A stretch of 64,000 nucleotides of DNA from Winogradskyella ursingii. GTDB lineage: Bacteria; Bacteroidota; Bacteroidia; Flavobacteriales; Flavobacteriaceae. The DNA is taken from assembly GCF_013403975.1 (NCBI RefSeq), contig NZ_JABFDH010000002.1, positions 248,001-312,000 on the forward strand, read 5' to 3'. Shown here piece by piece: positions 19,438-27,471 of this stretch (position 1 is the stretch's first letter; every line of letters begins with the position of its first letter). The notes beneath the pieces were generated by a model. The model worked only from the letters and a program-made list of their open reading frames with translations. It made no database searches and was not told the DNA's origin. Position numbers and translations under genes: made by a program.

Positions 19438-21171
19438 TTAATTGTTTAATAATTTTTTAGCTTGTCCGGACCAATCATCACGCTCTGCTCTTCCTGGAAA
19501 AGAACCTGTAATTTCGTCTAACAAGTCATATTCTCTCTTTGTCATTTTACTCACTTGTGCGTAAGTGTAAATACCTAAGGTATTAAGTACCTTTTCCATT
19601 TTTGGTCCAATACCACTTATAACTTTTAGGTCATCCGGTGTTTGCATTTCGGGATCAAATCTTCCAATACCTTCTAACAAATTACCTAATTTTTCTTGAT
19701 CATCTTGAAGCGGTTTTGGCTCTGTAGTATCTTCAACCAATTTTAGGTTAGAGGTTCTTGCATCTGCACCTGTGCCTACAAGTGTTTCACCACTTTCTCT
19801 AATACGCTTGTAACGCTCACCTGATGATTTCAAAATCGTTTTCACCTCTGCTTGTGCTATTACTGGGAATGTACGCGAATACAATAAGAATAATACAAAG
19901 AAGAAACCGATAGTTCCGATAAAAATTCCAATATCTACAAATGTTGGTGAAAACATTGTCCACGATGATGGTAAATAATCTCTATGCAAAGAAGTCACAA
20001 TAATTACAAAACGCTCAAACCACATTCCAATGTTTACAACTATTGAAATAAAGAATGAAAACATAATACTTGTTCTTAGTTTTTTGAACCACATAAATTG
20101 TGGGGAGAACACATTACATGTCATCATTGCCCAATATGCCCACCAATAAGGACCCGTAGCTCTATTTAAGAATGCGTATTGTTCATATTCCACACCAGAG
20201 TACCATGCAATAAATAGCTCAGTGATATAAGCTACACCAACAATAGAACCAGTAATCATAATTACAATGTTCATTAATTCTATGTGTTGTACAGTAATAT
20301 AATCTTCTAAATTACACACTTTTCTCATAATGATAAGAAGAGTGTTTACCATTGCAAATCCCGAGAAAATCGCACCTGCAACAAAGTAAGGTGGGAAAAT
20401 CGTGGTATGCCAACCTGGAATAACAGACGTTGCGAAGTCAAAGGATACAATAGTATGTACAGATAATACAAGCGGAGTCGCTAAACCTGCAAGTACTAAA
20501 GATACCTCTTCAAAACGTTGCCAATCCTTTGCTCTACCTGACCAACCAAAACTAATTAATGAATAAATTTTCTTTTGAAATGGTCTTACTGCTCTATCTC
20601 TAATCATTGCAAAATCTGGCAATAAACCTGTCCACCAGAATACTAATGAAACCGATAAATATGTTGAAATCGCGAAAACATCCCAAAGTAATGGTGAATT
20701 AAAGTTTACCCATAAAGACCCAAATTGGTTTGGAATTGGTAATACCCAGTATGCCAACCACGGACGACCCATGTGAATAATCGGGAATAAACCTGCTTGC
20801 ACTACCGAGAAAATGGTCATCGCCTCAGCAGAACGGTTAATTGCCATTCTCCATTTTTGACGGAAAAGTAACAGTACTGCAGAAATCAAAGTTCCTGCGT
20901 GACCAATACCAACCCACCAAACGAAGTTAGTAATATCCCAAGCCCAGTTTACAGTCTTATTAAGACCCCAAACTCCAATACCTGTAGATATGGTATAAAT
21001 AATACACCCTATTCCCCAAAGGAATGCTACTAAAGCAATACTGAACACAATCCACCATGCTTTATTTGCTTTGCCCTCGACTGGCCTTGCTACATCGACG
21101 GTAACATCGTGATACGATTTTTCTCCAGTGACTAAAGGTCTTCTAATAGGTGCTTCGTAATGAGACGCCAT
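19438..21171 (-). CDS. actC: Alternative complex III subunit C (NrfD-like) with C-terminal helix-hairpin-helix extension
   Basis: This 577-residue polytopic NrfD/PsrC-family quinol-site subunit of alternative complex III has about ten helices between residues 37 and 445, including WWVGIGHAGTLISAVLLL, FPIIHMGRPWLAYW and IPGWHTTIFPPYFVAGAI. After a charged linker (about 450-510) there is an extra domain at about 515-577. It reads DDLKVISGIGPKMEKVLNTL, then IYTYAQVSKMT, and ends FPGRAERDDWSGQAKKLL. This resembles the small helix-hairpin-helix domain also found appended to some NuoE, L21 and other proteins. The extension is unexpected for a quinol oxidoreductase subunit; its role is unknown. The gap after actB is 29 nt. 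Confidence 0.94.
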   Translation of the reverse strand: MASHYEAPIRRPLVTGEKSYHDVTVDVARPVEGKANKAWWIVFSIALVAFLWGIGCIIYTISTGIGVWGLNKTVNWAWDITNFVWWVGIGHAGTLISAVLLLFRQKWRMAINRSAEAMTIFSVVQAGLFPIIHMGRPWLAYWVLPIPNQFGSLWVNFNSPLLWDVFAISTYLSVSLVFWWTGLLPDFAMIRDRAVRPFQKKIYSLISFGWSGRAKDWQRFEEVSLVLAGLATPLVLSVHTIVSFDFATSVIPGWHTTIFPPYFVAGAIFSGFAMVNTLLIIMRKVCNLEDYITVQHIELMNIVIMITGSIVGVAYITELFIAWYSGVEYEQYAFLNRATGPYWWAYWAMMTCNVFSPQFMWFKKLRTSIMFSFFISIVVNIGMWFERFVIIVTSLHRDYLPSSWTMFSPTFVDIGIFIGTIGFFFVLFLLYSRTFPVIAQAEVKTILKSSGERYKRIRESGETLVGTGADARTSNLKLVEDTTEPKPLQDDQEKLGNLLEGIGRFDPEMQTPDDLKVISGIGPKMEKVLNTLGIYTYAQVSKMTKREYDLLDEITGSFPGRAERDDWSGQAKKLLNN

Positions 21172-21200
21172 AATTATCTAGTTAATTCTTTAATTTAAAT

Positions 21201-24200
21201 TTATGCTTTCGATGTGTTTCTCACTTTTGTTTGATAGATCACGTTTGGTTTTGTGCCGACGCTTTCTAATAAGTGATACATACGATCATTTTCTTTTAAT
21301 TCAGCAATTTTACTGTCTTTGTCATTGATATCCCCAAATACCATAGCACCATTTCCACATGCTGCAGAACAAGCTGTTTGGAATTCACCATCCTTAACCA
21401 AACGTCCATCACGCTTTGCATCAAGAATTGTTTTTTGTGTTTTTTGAATACACATAGAACATTTTTCCATGACACCACGAGAACGCACTGTCACATCTGG
21501 GTTTAATACCATTCGTCCTAAATCATCATTCATAAAGTAATCAAATTCATCATTCTTATTGTATAAGAACCAGTTGAAACGACGTACTTTATAAGGACAG
21601 TTGTTCGCACAATATCTTGTACCTACACAACGGTTGTAAGCCATGTGGTTTTGACCTTGACGACCGTGTGCCGTCGCAGCAACAGGACAAACTGTTTCAC
21701 AAGGTGCATGGTTACAATGTTGACACATCACCGGCTGAAATGCTACTTGAGGATTATCGGCAGGATTTTCCATCTCACCAAACTCGCTCAATGAGCTACC
21801 TAAACCAGAAATGTTTTCTTTCTTTTCATTATCTCCTTCAAACGAATCCTCGGATGAATAATATCTATCAATACGCAACCAGTGCATATCTCTACTTCGT
21901 CTCATTTCGGACTTACCTACAACAGGAACATTATTTTCTGCATGACAAGCAATCACACAAGCACCACAACCTGTACACGCATTTAAGTCAATAGATAAAT
22001 TGAAATGATGACCAACTGAACGGTCAAACCCATCCCATAAATCTACCTCTGGAGAGGTTACTGGTGTTTCTATATGATTTAAGGAAACTTCTGGAACTTT
22101 ATTCCAAACATGTTTATCCTTTGTATTGAAAATTTCTAGACTAGTTTCTTTAATGATATCTCCACGACCCATCAAAGTATTATGCAATTGGACGCAAGCA
22201 AATTCATGTACACCTGAAGCCTTACTAACACTTACATTCTGGGTAGTACTGAAATTCTGATACAATGGATATGCATTAACCCCAGTTTTCATTTCTTCTT
22301 TAATACCCTTTGCTGTGCGACCGTAACCAAATGCCATGCCTACTGAACCTTTTGCTTGTCCTGGCTGAATTATTACTGGTACATTTTCAACAGTTACACC
22401 ATTTACTGTTACGTTGGCATAACTTCCGTTTAACCCTCCATTTGCGACATTTTCATTTGTTAAACCAAGTCTATCAGCATCAGCTTGTGACACTGTTAAG
22501 TAGTTGTCCCAAGTGGTTCTTGTGATTGGATCTGGAAACTCTTGCAACCAAGGATTGTTGGCTTGTTGACCATCACCCATACCTACCTTAGCATATAAAG
22601 AAAGTTCTAAACCTTCAGACTTTGCAGAATTTCCTAAAGCTCTTGCCGCAGTACCACCAGTTAATACTGTTGGTTGTGCATAAAGATTGTCTGTAGTATT
22701 TTCTTCTTCATTCTTCAAACCTAGACCTTGAGCCACATCATCAATAACTCCACCAACAAAAGTTTTATCCTCACTTTCTGAAGTAGTACTAGTGTTAGTC
22801 GTAGATGCTGAATTATTAACAGCTCCAGAAATAAACACACCATCTTGAATGGCTTTATTGAATGAAGCTCCTCCTAAAACACCTTGAGTCCAAGTAGATT
22901 TTATATAATCTCTGTATGTACCAGAATTTCCTGTCCAGCCCATAAGAACTTCCTGGAATTGTTTCGTATTAAACAACGGACGAATAGTTGGTTGCATCAT
23001 CGAATAATGACCCGACTTAAATTCGAAATCACCCCAAGATTCTAAATTATGAGGAGTTGCTGCAATATATTGGCAATTGGTTGATGTTTCATCTTGCTTC
23101 ATCGAAAACGCAACTGACAATTCTGTTTTCTTTAAACCTTCTTCAAAATCTGAAGCATTTGGCAAAGTATACATCGGGTTCACACCATTCATTATCAGCG
23201 CACCAACACGACCAGCTTTCATATCGGCAACTAATTGCATTACTGCTTGATCATTACCTTGTCTTGTTTTTACAGTGGTTTTAGGATCAAATGCCTTACT
23301 TTTTAAATGTTCATTGATTTCTAAAACCGTAGTTTGTGCATTTACGTCTTGAATACCAGATACCACAACACCATTACTACCCGCCTTACTCAATGCTTTC
23401 GCCGCATCTCTAACCATTTTGTCCAATCCTTCTGGCAAATCACCAGGTAAGGCAACACCAACAACATAGCTGTATAGCTTAGCCAAAGCCAAACGTTGCT
23501 GACTAGGTGTCATTGGCACACGTTGATCTGCATTAGCACCTGTTAAGGACATATTAGATTCAAACTGGATATGCTTGGACATTTTTCCGTTTGCCGGTAT
23601 ACGATTTTTTGAATAACCTGAATCATAGCCACCACTTTGCCAATCTCCTAAGAAATCTGCACCGACGGAAACAATGGTCATGGCTTTTGAAAAATCATAG
23701 TTTGCCATGCCTCTAACACCATACTTGGCTTGGTAGGCATCTAAAGTAGCAGATTCTGAGATCGCATCGTAGGCAACGTGACGTACATTACCAAATTTGG
23801 ATTTGAAATCTGCTATTAATCGATCTGTTGATGGACTTGGCATTGAAGCCGTTAGAAGTACAATCTGCTTTCCATTAAGTCCATTTAATTTTGAGGTGGT
23901 TTCAGACATAAAAGTATCCCATGAAATGACGTCTTCGCCTTTCATTGGACCCTTGACTCTAAGATTGTCGTATAAACCTAAAACTGAAGCATTTACTCTT
24001 GCATTTGCCATTCCGCTTGTTTTAGAATCGGAATTATGCTCAATTTTAATCGGTCGTCCTTCTCGTGTTTTTACAAGTACACTTGCAAAGTCATAGCCAT
24101 CTGCAATAGTTGTTGCGTAGTAATTTGCAACACCTGGAATAATTTCTGTCGGCTGAACTACGTAAGGAATAGATTTAGTCACTGGTCCTTCGCAAGCAGC

Positions 24201-24404
24201 CAACGATGCAGCCGCCGTACTAAAACCAACGTACTTTAAGAAATCACGACGCGTGGTAGATGAAGACTCTAAAGACTCCTTATCTCCTAAAAATTCGTCT
24301 GTCGGAATTTCCTGTACAAACTCATTCTGTTGAAGCGTCTCAACAATAGAGCTAGTTTCGTTTAGCTCTTCAACACTTTTCCAGTATTTCTTGTTTGATG
24401 ACAT
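21201..24404 (-). CDS. actB: Alternative complex III subunit B (molybdopterin-like and 4Fe-4S subunit)
   Basis: This 1,067-residue large periplasmic iron-sulfur subunit has a Tat-type signal with RRDFLKYVG near residue 52, followed by a lipobox-like SLAAC. The middle (about 90-760) is the molybdopterin-oxidoreductase-like domain that in alternative complex III carries no Mo cofactor. The C-terminal part (about 800-1,040) is a ferredoxin-like domain with cysteine sets CTGCGACVIAC, CQHCNHAPCETVCP, CVGTRYCANNCP and CSMC...CSAACGNGAM, consistent with several FeS clusters. A Ser/Thr/Glu-rich low-complexity insert lies at about residues 530-560. It transfers electrons from quinol toward the haem subunits. 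Confidence 0.95.
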   Translation of the reverse strand: MSSNKKYWKSVEELNETSSIVETLQQNEFVQEIPTDEFLGDKESLESSSTTRRDFLKYVGFSTAAASLAACEGPVTKSIPYVVQPTEIIPGVANYYATTIADGYDFASVLVKTREGRPIKIEHNSDSKTSGMANARVNASVLGLYDNLRVKGPMKGEDVISWDTFMSETTSKLNGLNGKQIVLLTASMPSPSTDRLIADFKSKFGNVRHVAYDAISESATLDAYQAKYGVRGMANYDFSKAMTIVSVGADFLGDWQSGGYDSGYSKNRIPANGKMSKHIQFESNMSLTGANADQRVPMTPSQQRLALAKLYSYVVGVALPGDLPEGLDKMVRDAAKALSKAGSNGVVVSGIQDVNAQTTVLEINEHLKSKAFDPKTTVKTRQGNDQAVMQLVADMKAGRVGALIMNGVNPMYTLPNASDFEEGLKKTELSVAFSMKQDETSTNCQYIAATPHNLESWGDFEFKSGHYSMMQPTIRPLFNTKQFQEVLMGWTGNSGTYRDYIKSTWTQGVLGGASFNKAIQDGVFISGAVNNSASTTNTSTTSESEDKTFVGGVIDDVAQGLGLKNEEENTTDNLYAQPTVLTGGTAARALGNSAKSEGLELSLYAKVGMGDGQQANNPWLQEFPDPITRTTWDNYLTVSQADADRLGLTNENVANGGLNGSYANVTVNGVTVENVPVIIQPGQAKGSVGMAFGYGRTAKGIKEEMKTGVNAYPLYQNFSTTQNVSVSKASGVHEFACVQLHNTLMGRGDIIKETSLEIFNTKDKHVWNKVPEVSLNHIETPVTSPEVDLWDGFDRSVGHHFNLSIDLNACTGCGACVIACHAENNVPVVGKSEMRRSRDMHWLRIDRYYSSEDSFEGDNEKKENISGLGSSLSEFGEMENPADNPQVAFQPVMCQHCNHAPCETVCPVAATAHGRQGQNHMAYNRCVGTRYCANNCPYKVRRFNWFLYNKNDEFDYFMNDDLGRMVLNPDVTVRSRGVMEKCSMCIQKTQKTILDAKRDGRLVKDGEFQTACSAACGNGAMVFGDINDKDSKIAELKENDRMYHLLESVGTKPNVIYQTKVRNTSKA

Positions 24405-24490
24405 AGTGTTAATTTATGATTTTTGATTTACGTTTTACGATTTCGTTTGCCTTAAACTGTCGCAATCCGTCTATCTTAATTCTTTAATTT

Positions 24491-25786
24491 TTAATAATGA
24501 CATTTTCCACATTCTAATCCACCCATCTGTGCAGCCGTTAACTGATCTACACCATATTTTTTGGATAGCTCTTCGTGAATTTTAGTATAATATTCGTTAT
24601 CCTGTACTTTAACATTTGTTTCCCTATGGCAATTGATACACCAACCCATAGTCAAAGATGAATGTTGATACATTATTTCCATTTCCTCAACTGGTCCGTG
24701 ACAGGTTTGACACTCTACACCTGCAACAGAAACATGCTGCGAATGATTGAAATATGCAAAATCAGGCAGGTTGTGTATCCTTATCCATTCAACTGGTTGT
24801 GTTTTTCCAGTATATTGTTGTTCTGCAACATCCCAGCCCACTGCTTTATATAATTTTTGAATCTCTGCGTTGTAATCTACACCATATTCATTAAGTCCCT
24901 CTGCTTGCACCTCATCTGCTACTTGACCGATTGACTTATGGCAATTCATACAAATATTGAGTGATGGAATCCCGGAATGCTTACTAACTCTAGCTGATGA
25001 GTGGCAGTATTTACAATCTATTGCATTTGTGCCCGCATGAATTCTATGTGAGTAATGAATTGGTTGTACAGGCTCGTAACCTTGGTCGACCCCAACCTGC
25101 ATTAAATAACCATATACAAAATAAGCACTTGCCAATAAAAGGAAAATTGAAGTCACTAAAACCAAGAATTGGTTCTGTACAAACGCTTTCCATATCGGAG
25201 TTCCTTTTTCTTTAATTGGTCTATCGACACCTTTTTCTTCCGCAAATCGATTTAATGTGCGATTTACCAAAATTAAGGCTCCAGCTAACAAGGCAAACAA
25301 AAGTGCCAATGCGCCTAAGATTAGATTATTTGAAGCACCACCTGTGCCACCTCCACCATTAACAGCAGGTCCTTCAGCAACAACAGGTTCAGCTTTTGGC
25401 TGAGCCGTGTAGGCCAAAATATCAGTAATATCCTGATCGGTCAACGTTGGGAATGCCGTCATGGCAGTCTGGTTGTACTCTTCGTAAATTTTATTAGCAT
25501 AAGCATCACCAGATTTAATCATGGCAGCACTATTTCTAATCCAAGAATTCAGCCACTCTCTATCCAATCCCTCTTCTTCAGCAAGCCTAGATTCTACATT
25601 ACGCAATGCAGGACCAGTCATTTTGTTATCTAACTTATGACAAGAAGCACAATTAGTGTTAAAAAGCGACTTTCCGTTAGTTGGATCGCCTTCTTGAGCT
25701 GTAAGTGAGGTTGAAAACGCGAATAATAAAATAAGACCTAAATGAAGAATATTTGAGGCTAATTTTCGGTAGATCACCTGTTTCAT
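24491..25786 (-). CDS. actA: Alternative complex III subunit A: monohaem cytochrome c fused to pentahaem cytochrome
   Basis: The protein has 431 residues from the ATG at 25786, chosen because it yields a good signal peptide (LASNILHLGLILLFAFSTSLTAQ). The longer open frame begins at a TTG inside the promoter -7 element. Six haem c motifs are visible: CASCHK in an N-terminal class I cytochrome domain, then after a membrane helix CKYCHS, CMNCHK, CQTCHG, CINCHR and a final CGKCHY at the C-terminus. ActA is normally the pentahaem subunit of alternative complex III; here a monohaem domain and transmembrane helices precede it. It is the first gene of the act-cox operon, with an 86-nt gap before actB. 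Confidence 0.93.
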   Translation of the reverse strand: MKQVIYRKLASNILHLGLILLFAFSTSLTAQEGDPTNGKSLFNTNCASCHKLDNKMTGPALRNVESRLAEEEGLDREWLNSWIRNSAAMIKSGDAYANKIYEEYNQTAMTAFPTLTDQDITDILAYTAQPKAEPVVAEGPAVNGGGGTGGASNNLILGALALLFALLAGALILVNRTLNRFAEEKGVDRPIKEKGTPIWKAFVQNQFLVLVTSIFLLLASAYFVYGYLMQVGVDQGYEPVQPIHYSHRIHAGTNAIDCKYCHSSARVSKHSGIPSLNICMNCHKSIGQVADEVQAEGLNEYGVDYNAEIQKLYKAVGWDVAEQQYTGKTQPVEWIRIHNLPDFAYFNHSQHVSVAGVECQTCHGPVEEMEIMYQHSSLTMGWCINCHRETNVKVQDNEYYTKIHEELSKKYGVDQLTAAQMGGLECGKCHY

Positions 25787-25867
25787 ATTATGAGTTGAAT
25801 TATCTTCTAAACTTTGGTACGATTTTTTCATTAAAAATGTAAAAAAAGATGTTTGTAAAAACTCATG

Positions 25868-25875
25868 CAAAAGTA
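25868..25875 (-). promoter_or_regulatory. Putative -7 element of the act-cox operon
   Basis: Minus-strand TACTTTTG followed by C matches TAnnTTTG. Transcription would begin near 25862. This puts the upstream TTG (25870) before the transcript and supports starting actA at 25786 or at the ATG at 25831. Confidence 0.5.
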
Positions 25876-25971
25876 AGATATAAAGTCGATTTTAGAAATG
25901 TTACAGAACTGTTAATAACTAATTTATACCAATTCTAAATAACATTTTTCGCACAATATCGTTGAATAACA

Positions 25972-25979
25972 TACCTTTG
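25972..25979 (+). promoter_or_regulatory. Putative -7 element of the SPOR gene
   Basis: TACCTTTG matches TAnnTTTG and ends 17 nt before the ATG. It is divergent from the act-cox promoter about 100 nt away. Confidence 0.5.
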
Positions 25980-25996
25980 TAATTAAACTCAGAAAC

Positions 25997-26371
25997 ATGA
26001 CCTTAAAAACCACATATTTAGCCTTAGTAGTTTTCTTTTTCAGCTTAACTCTAAACGCACAGAAAGGTGAAGTTAAAATTATCCAAGATAGCGATATTGA
26101 TAAATTATTAGAATTTAAGAAAGACATAAAAACGTCTGATATTTATAAAATTCAAGTTTATCAAAGCATCGATCCCGATAAGGCGCAAAGTGCTAAAGCG
26201 AATTTTTTGGATTCTTATAGTGAGTGGCCAGTGGATATTGTTTGGAATACACCGAATTATAAGGTTTGGGTAGGAAATTTTGCCACACGTTTAGAAGCTG
26301 ATAGAGCTTGGGCCAAAATAAAAAGGAAATATATGAATGCGATAATCTTTCAGCCTAAATCGCATAATTAG
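25997..26371 (+). CDS. Secreted SPOR-domain protein
   Basis: The protein has 124 residues, with a signal peptide of about 1-21 (ending LTLNAQ) and a single SPOR-like domain at about 50-121. Typical features are YKIQVYQS at the first strand, the VWVGNFATRLEADRAWAKIKRKY segment that matches the SPOR G-f-xx-a core, and a final strand NAIIFQP. SPOR domains bind denuded peptidoglycan, so a periplasmic cell-wall role is probable. It is a stand-alone gene, divergent from actA and convergent with the glycosyltransferase-like gene. Confidence 0.82.
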   Translation: MTLKTTYLALVVFFFSLTLNAQKGEVKIIQDSDIDKLLEFKKDIKTSDIYKIQVYQSIDPDKAQSAKANFLDSYSEWPVDIVWNTPNYKVWVGNFATRLEADRAWAKIKRKYMNAIIFQPKSHN

Positions 26372-26385
26372 TAACATTAAAAGTG

Positions 26386-27405
26386 CTACATTAGTTTTAG
26401 TTTCCACTTAATTACTTTGATCAATAACGGCAAGAAAGGTCGACGTCTTACAAATGCTTTTCTTTTATCTGTTGTAATATCTTCATAATAACATTTAACG
26501 AATCGTAAAGGGATTTTTTTGAACCTGTTGCTTGAGCTATGCATGCTATAGTTAGAAATGGCATAGTTTTTTTCAGTTGTATCTTTTATATTATAAAATG
26601 GAGATGAGTCATTAAAAGTTCTTATTGATATATCACAGTTATCTACCACATACATTTCTATAGCAAAAAGTAAATAATTATCTGTAATGGATTCTAGTAA
26701 ATGACTAAACTCATGGTGTGAATGAAACTTTGTTTGATCAATTTTATAATTTTTATCGTTGGTGCAGTAAAAAACAGAATTGTAATCGAAATCTTTCATT
26801 TTTTTTATGATGATACTTTGACTCATACTCTCTCGGAGTTTCTTATTAAGCCTATCACCCCTTCTCAAATGCAAGCCTATAGTTGGCCTTTCTAAACTAT
26901 TTAATATCTCATCACCAATGCGTTTTACTTTAACCGGAGCTTCGACCATAGGTATGACGAACTTAACCCCAACACCATGATAGAGTTTCGCTAGCTTAAA
27001 GGTATCATAAGTTTTCTTAAGATTCCAGAAGTTATCAGTGGCTAAAATTCGTATCACTATTTTTACGGGAGAATCGTAGTTGAATGGATGGTCGTTTATT
27101 TTTAGAACATCATTTGTATCAACATCATTATAAATTTTAAAAAAGTTTTCTTCTAAAATATAAGGGACATTTAAATTATCGATGCTGAGATACTCATCAA
27201 TAAGGTAGCTTTCTACCAAACTACCTTGGTTGTGTTGAGCACCTAATACAAATTTAGGTAAAACCGCAGTCCTTCCGCTTAATTTTGCTTCAGCCAATAA
27301 AATCATTAGACAAGAGCGTCTATCGAGAAGCCCCTCTCCAAATCGTTTGGCAGATTGATAATATAAATATTTCGGGTTTTGCGACACCACTTTTCTATTG
27401 ATCAA
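26386..27405 (-). CDS. Fucosyltransferase-like (GT-B, O-FucT/NodZ superfamily) protein
   Basis: The protein has 339 residues with no signal peptide or membrane helix, so it is expected in the cytoplasm. The motif GLHLRRGDRL (177-186) matches the H-x-R-x-G-D element of the alpha-1,6-fucosyltransferase/protein O-fucosyltransferase/NodZ superfamily. An N-terminal FGEGLLDRRSCLMILLAEA followed by GRTAVLP resembles the first Rossmann segment of that fold. A late region LLFAIEMYVVDNCDISIRTFNDSSPFY corresponds to the donor-binding end. The donor and acceptor are not deducible. There is no neighbouring capsule or O-antigen cluster, so it is an orphan. The tail is strongly basic. Assignment rests on short motifs only. 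Confidence 0.6.
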   Translation of the reverse strand: MINRKVVSQNPKYLYYQSAKRFGEGLLDRRSCLMILLAEAKLSGRTAVLPKFVLGAQHNQGSLVESYLIDEYLSIDNLNVPYILEENFFKIYNDVDTNDVLKINDHPFNYDSPVKIVIRILATDNFWNLKKTYDTFKLAKLYHGVGVKFVIPMVEAPVKVKRIGDEILNSLERPTIGLHLRRGDRLNKKLRESMSQSIIIKKMKDFDYNSVFYCTNDKNYKIDQTKFHSHHEFSHLLESITDNYLLFAIEMYVVDNCDISIRTFNDSSPFYNIKDTTEKNYAISNYSMHSSSNRFKKIPLRFVKCYYEDITTDKRKAFVRRRPFLPLLIKVIKWKLKLM

Positions 27406-27410
27406 AACAC

Positions 27411-27449
27411 AAAAAAAACCTGCTAGAATTCAGTGAACATCTAGCAGGT
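27411..27449 (-). terminator. Intrinsic terminator of rimP-nusA-infB
   Basis: A 10-bp stem (ACCTGCTAGA with TCTAGCAGGT) around a 12-nt loop is followed on the minus strand by a run of eight T. It begins 22 nt after the infB stop. Confidence 0.9.
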
Positions 27450-27471
27450 CTATTATAATTTTAAAACATTT

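Noticed and set aside
25787..25870. Longer actA start at TTG 25870
   Set aside because: That codon overlaps the likely -7 promoter element and would place a non-export-like segment before the signal peptide.
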